Source: Enterococcaceae bacterium
GTDB taxonomy: Bacteria > Bacillota > Bacilli > Lactobacillales > Catellicoccaceae
NCBI GenBank assembly: GCA_030150665.1
Contig: JASLFJ010000004.1
Location: 1 to 7,306 of the forward strand
Length of the DNA stretch: 7,306 bases
Reading direction: 5' to 3'
Shown: positions 6,689 through 7,306 of the stretch, one piece after another
Numbering within the stretch: position 1 is the first letter of the stretch
Layout of the letters: every line of letters begins with the position of its first letter
Notes under the pieces: generated by a model
The model's input: the letters and a program-made list of their open reading frames with translations, nothing else
What the model was told of the DNA's origin: nothing
Database searches by the model: none
Made by a program: the position numbers and the translations under genes

Positions 6689-7306
6689 ATGAAACAATCT
6701 TATATTAAAACCCCTTTTATTTCTACAGTACTTATTTTTATAGGGACGCTTATTATTTTAACATTAGCTAGAATATTTTCTGGAAATAATCCTTACCTCT
6801 ACTTTTTCTTTCCTGCTATTTGGTTTCTACTTATTTTTATAAGAGAGTTAAAAACAAAGCATCAACTCATTACCCAACAATGGCAAGCATTTAAAGAGAA
6901 AAAATGGCGTAATATCCTGATCATTATTATTTCTCTATTTTTGCTTAGTTTCATCGTTCAATTAACACGACCTTTTTTTAATCAGTTCATCCCAGAACAT
7001 CCAATAGAGTCGTATTCTTTTAATATTAATTCTGGTCCAGGTTTATTATTTACTTTTTTTGCTGGTATCCTAGATCTAATTGTTGCCTTTGTTGAAGAAA
7101 TTACATATCGATATGAAGGAATGTATGTCTATCGAAAAAACAAATTATTATTAGCAACTATGTTAATTCTCTCTAGTATCTTATTTGGTTTTTCCCACTA
7201 TTATAATTTTGGTGGTAGCTTTCTCGCAACAGGTCCTTATATTTTTGCCGGTCTTTACTTAGGTATTATTTATCTAATCACACAAAATATATGGGTGCCT
7301 ATTATT
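6689..7306 (+). CDS. CPBP-family intramembrane metalloprotease / Abi protein (partial, C-terminus off right edge)
   Basis: The open frame of 206 residues runs off the right edge and starts MKQSYIKTPF. It begins at ATG 6689, with AAAAAGGAG ending 7 bases upstream. It is strongly hydrophobic, with about six membrane segments (near 10-30, 38-52, 75-92, 117-135, 153-170, 182-198). Motif 1 of the CPBP (CAAX protease and bacteriocin-processing) family is E136-E137-x-x-x-R141. Motif 2, F-x-x-x-H, is F166-G-F-S-H170. The third conserved His region, expected just after NIWVPII, lies beyond the window. Members are membrane-embedded metal-dependent proteases. In lactic acid bacteria some give bacteriocin self-immunity, but the role of this one cannot be told from sequence, and no bacteriocin gene is visible here. 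It stands apart from the LTA synthase gene behind a strong terminator and seems to have its own promoter. Confidence 0.85.
   Translation, partial: MKQSYIKTPFISTVLIFIGTLIILTLARIFSGNNPYLYFFFPAIWFLLIFIRELKTKHQLITQQWQAFKEKKWRNILIIIISLFLLSFIVQLTRPFFNQFIPEHPIESYSFNINSGPGLLFTFFAGILDLIVAFVEEITYRYEGMYVYRKNKLLLATMLILSSILFGFSHYYNFGGSFLATGPYIFAGLYLGIIYLITQNIWVPII

Noticed and set aside
1..7306. Mobile elements, CRISPR repeats, tRNA or rRNA genes, riboswitches
   Set aside because: No transposase-like frame, regularly spaced repeat, tRNA-like fold or long structured leader was found. All gaps are under 200 bp and are accounted for by ribosome binding sites, promoters and terminators.

Overview
The window is very AT-rich and carries strong AGGAG-type ribosome binding sites. 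It also has a Firmicutes-specific lipoteichoic acid synthase and an intramembrane-sensing histidine kinase. Together these point to a low-GC Gram-positive bacterium, most likely in the Lactobacillales (Enterococcus/Melissococcus/Vagococcus-like). The genus is an inference; no rRNA or other marker is present to settle it. The content looks chromosomal, with no transposase, integrase, phage gene, tRNA, rRNA or CRISPR array.

Layout. (1) Positions 1-436, minus strand: the N-terminal two thirds or so of an ABC transporter ATPase, running off the left edge. (2) Positions 489-2210, plus strand, divergent from the ATPase after a 52-bp gap: an OmpR-type response regulator and a short two-helix histidine kinase. 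These three genes resemble a Bce-type antimicrobial-peptide sensing and resistance module; a large permease would be expected just beyond the left edge. (3) Positions 2308-4215, minus strand: an RlmI/YwbD-like rRNA methyltransferase followed by uracil phosphoribosyltransferase (upp). They are probably co-transcribed and end at a hairpin that also separates them from the convergent kinase gene. (4) Positions 4398-6494, plus strand: a lipoteichoic acid synthase (LtaS-family) gene behind a near-consensus sigma-A promoter and closed by a strong hairpin terminator. (5) From 6689 to the right edge, plus strand: a CPBP-family (CAAX protease/Abi) membrane protein, cut off by the window end.

Functionally, the two-component/ABC module and the LTA synthase both concern the cell envelope, while upp and the methyltransferase are housekeeping (pyrimidine salvage, ribosome modification). 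Nothing in the sequence shows that the envelope genes are co-regulated.

I do not see a clearly new biological system. The most notable points are two residue changes in otherwise intact proteins. The kinase has Ile133 where HisKA kinases normally carry the Thr/Asn of the E-x-x-T/N phosphatase motif. The LTA synthase has Cys362 at the position normally held by an active-site Trp.
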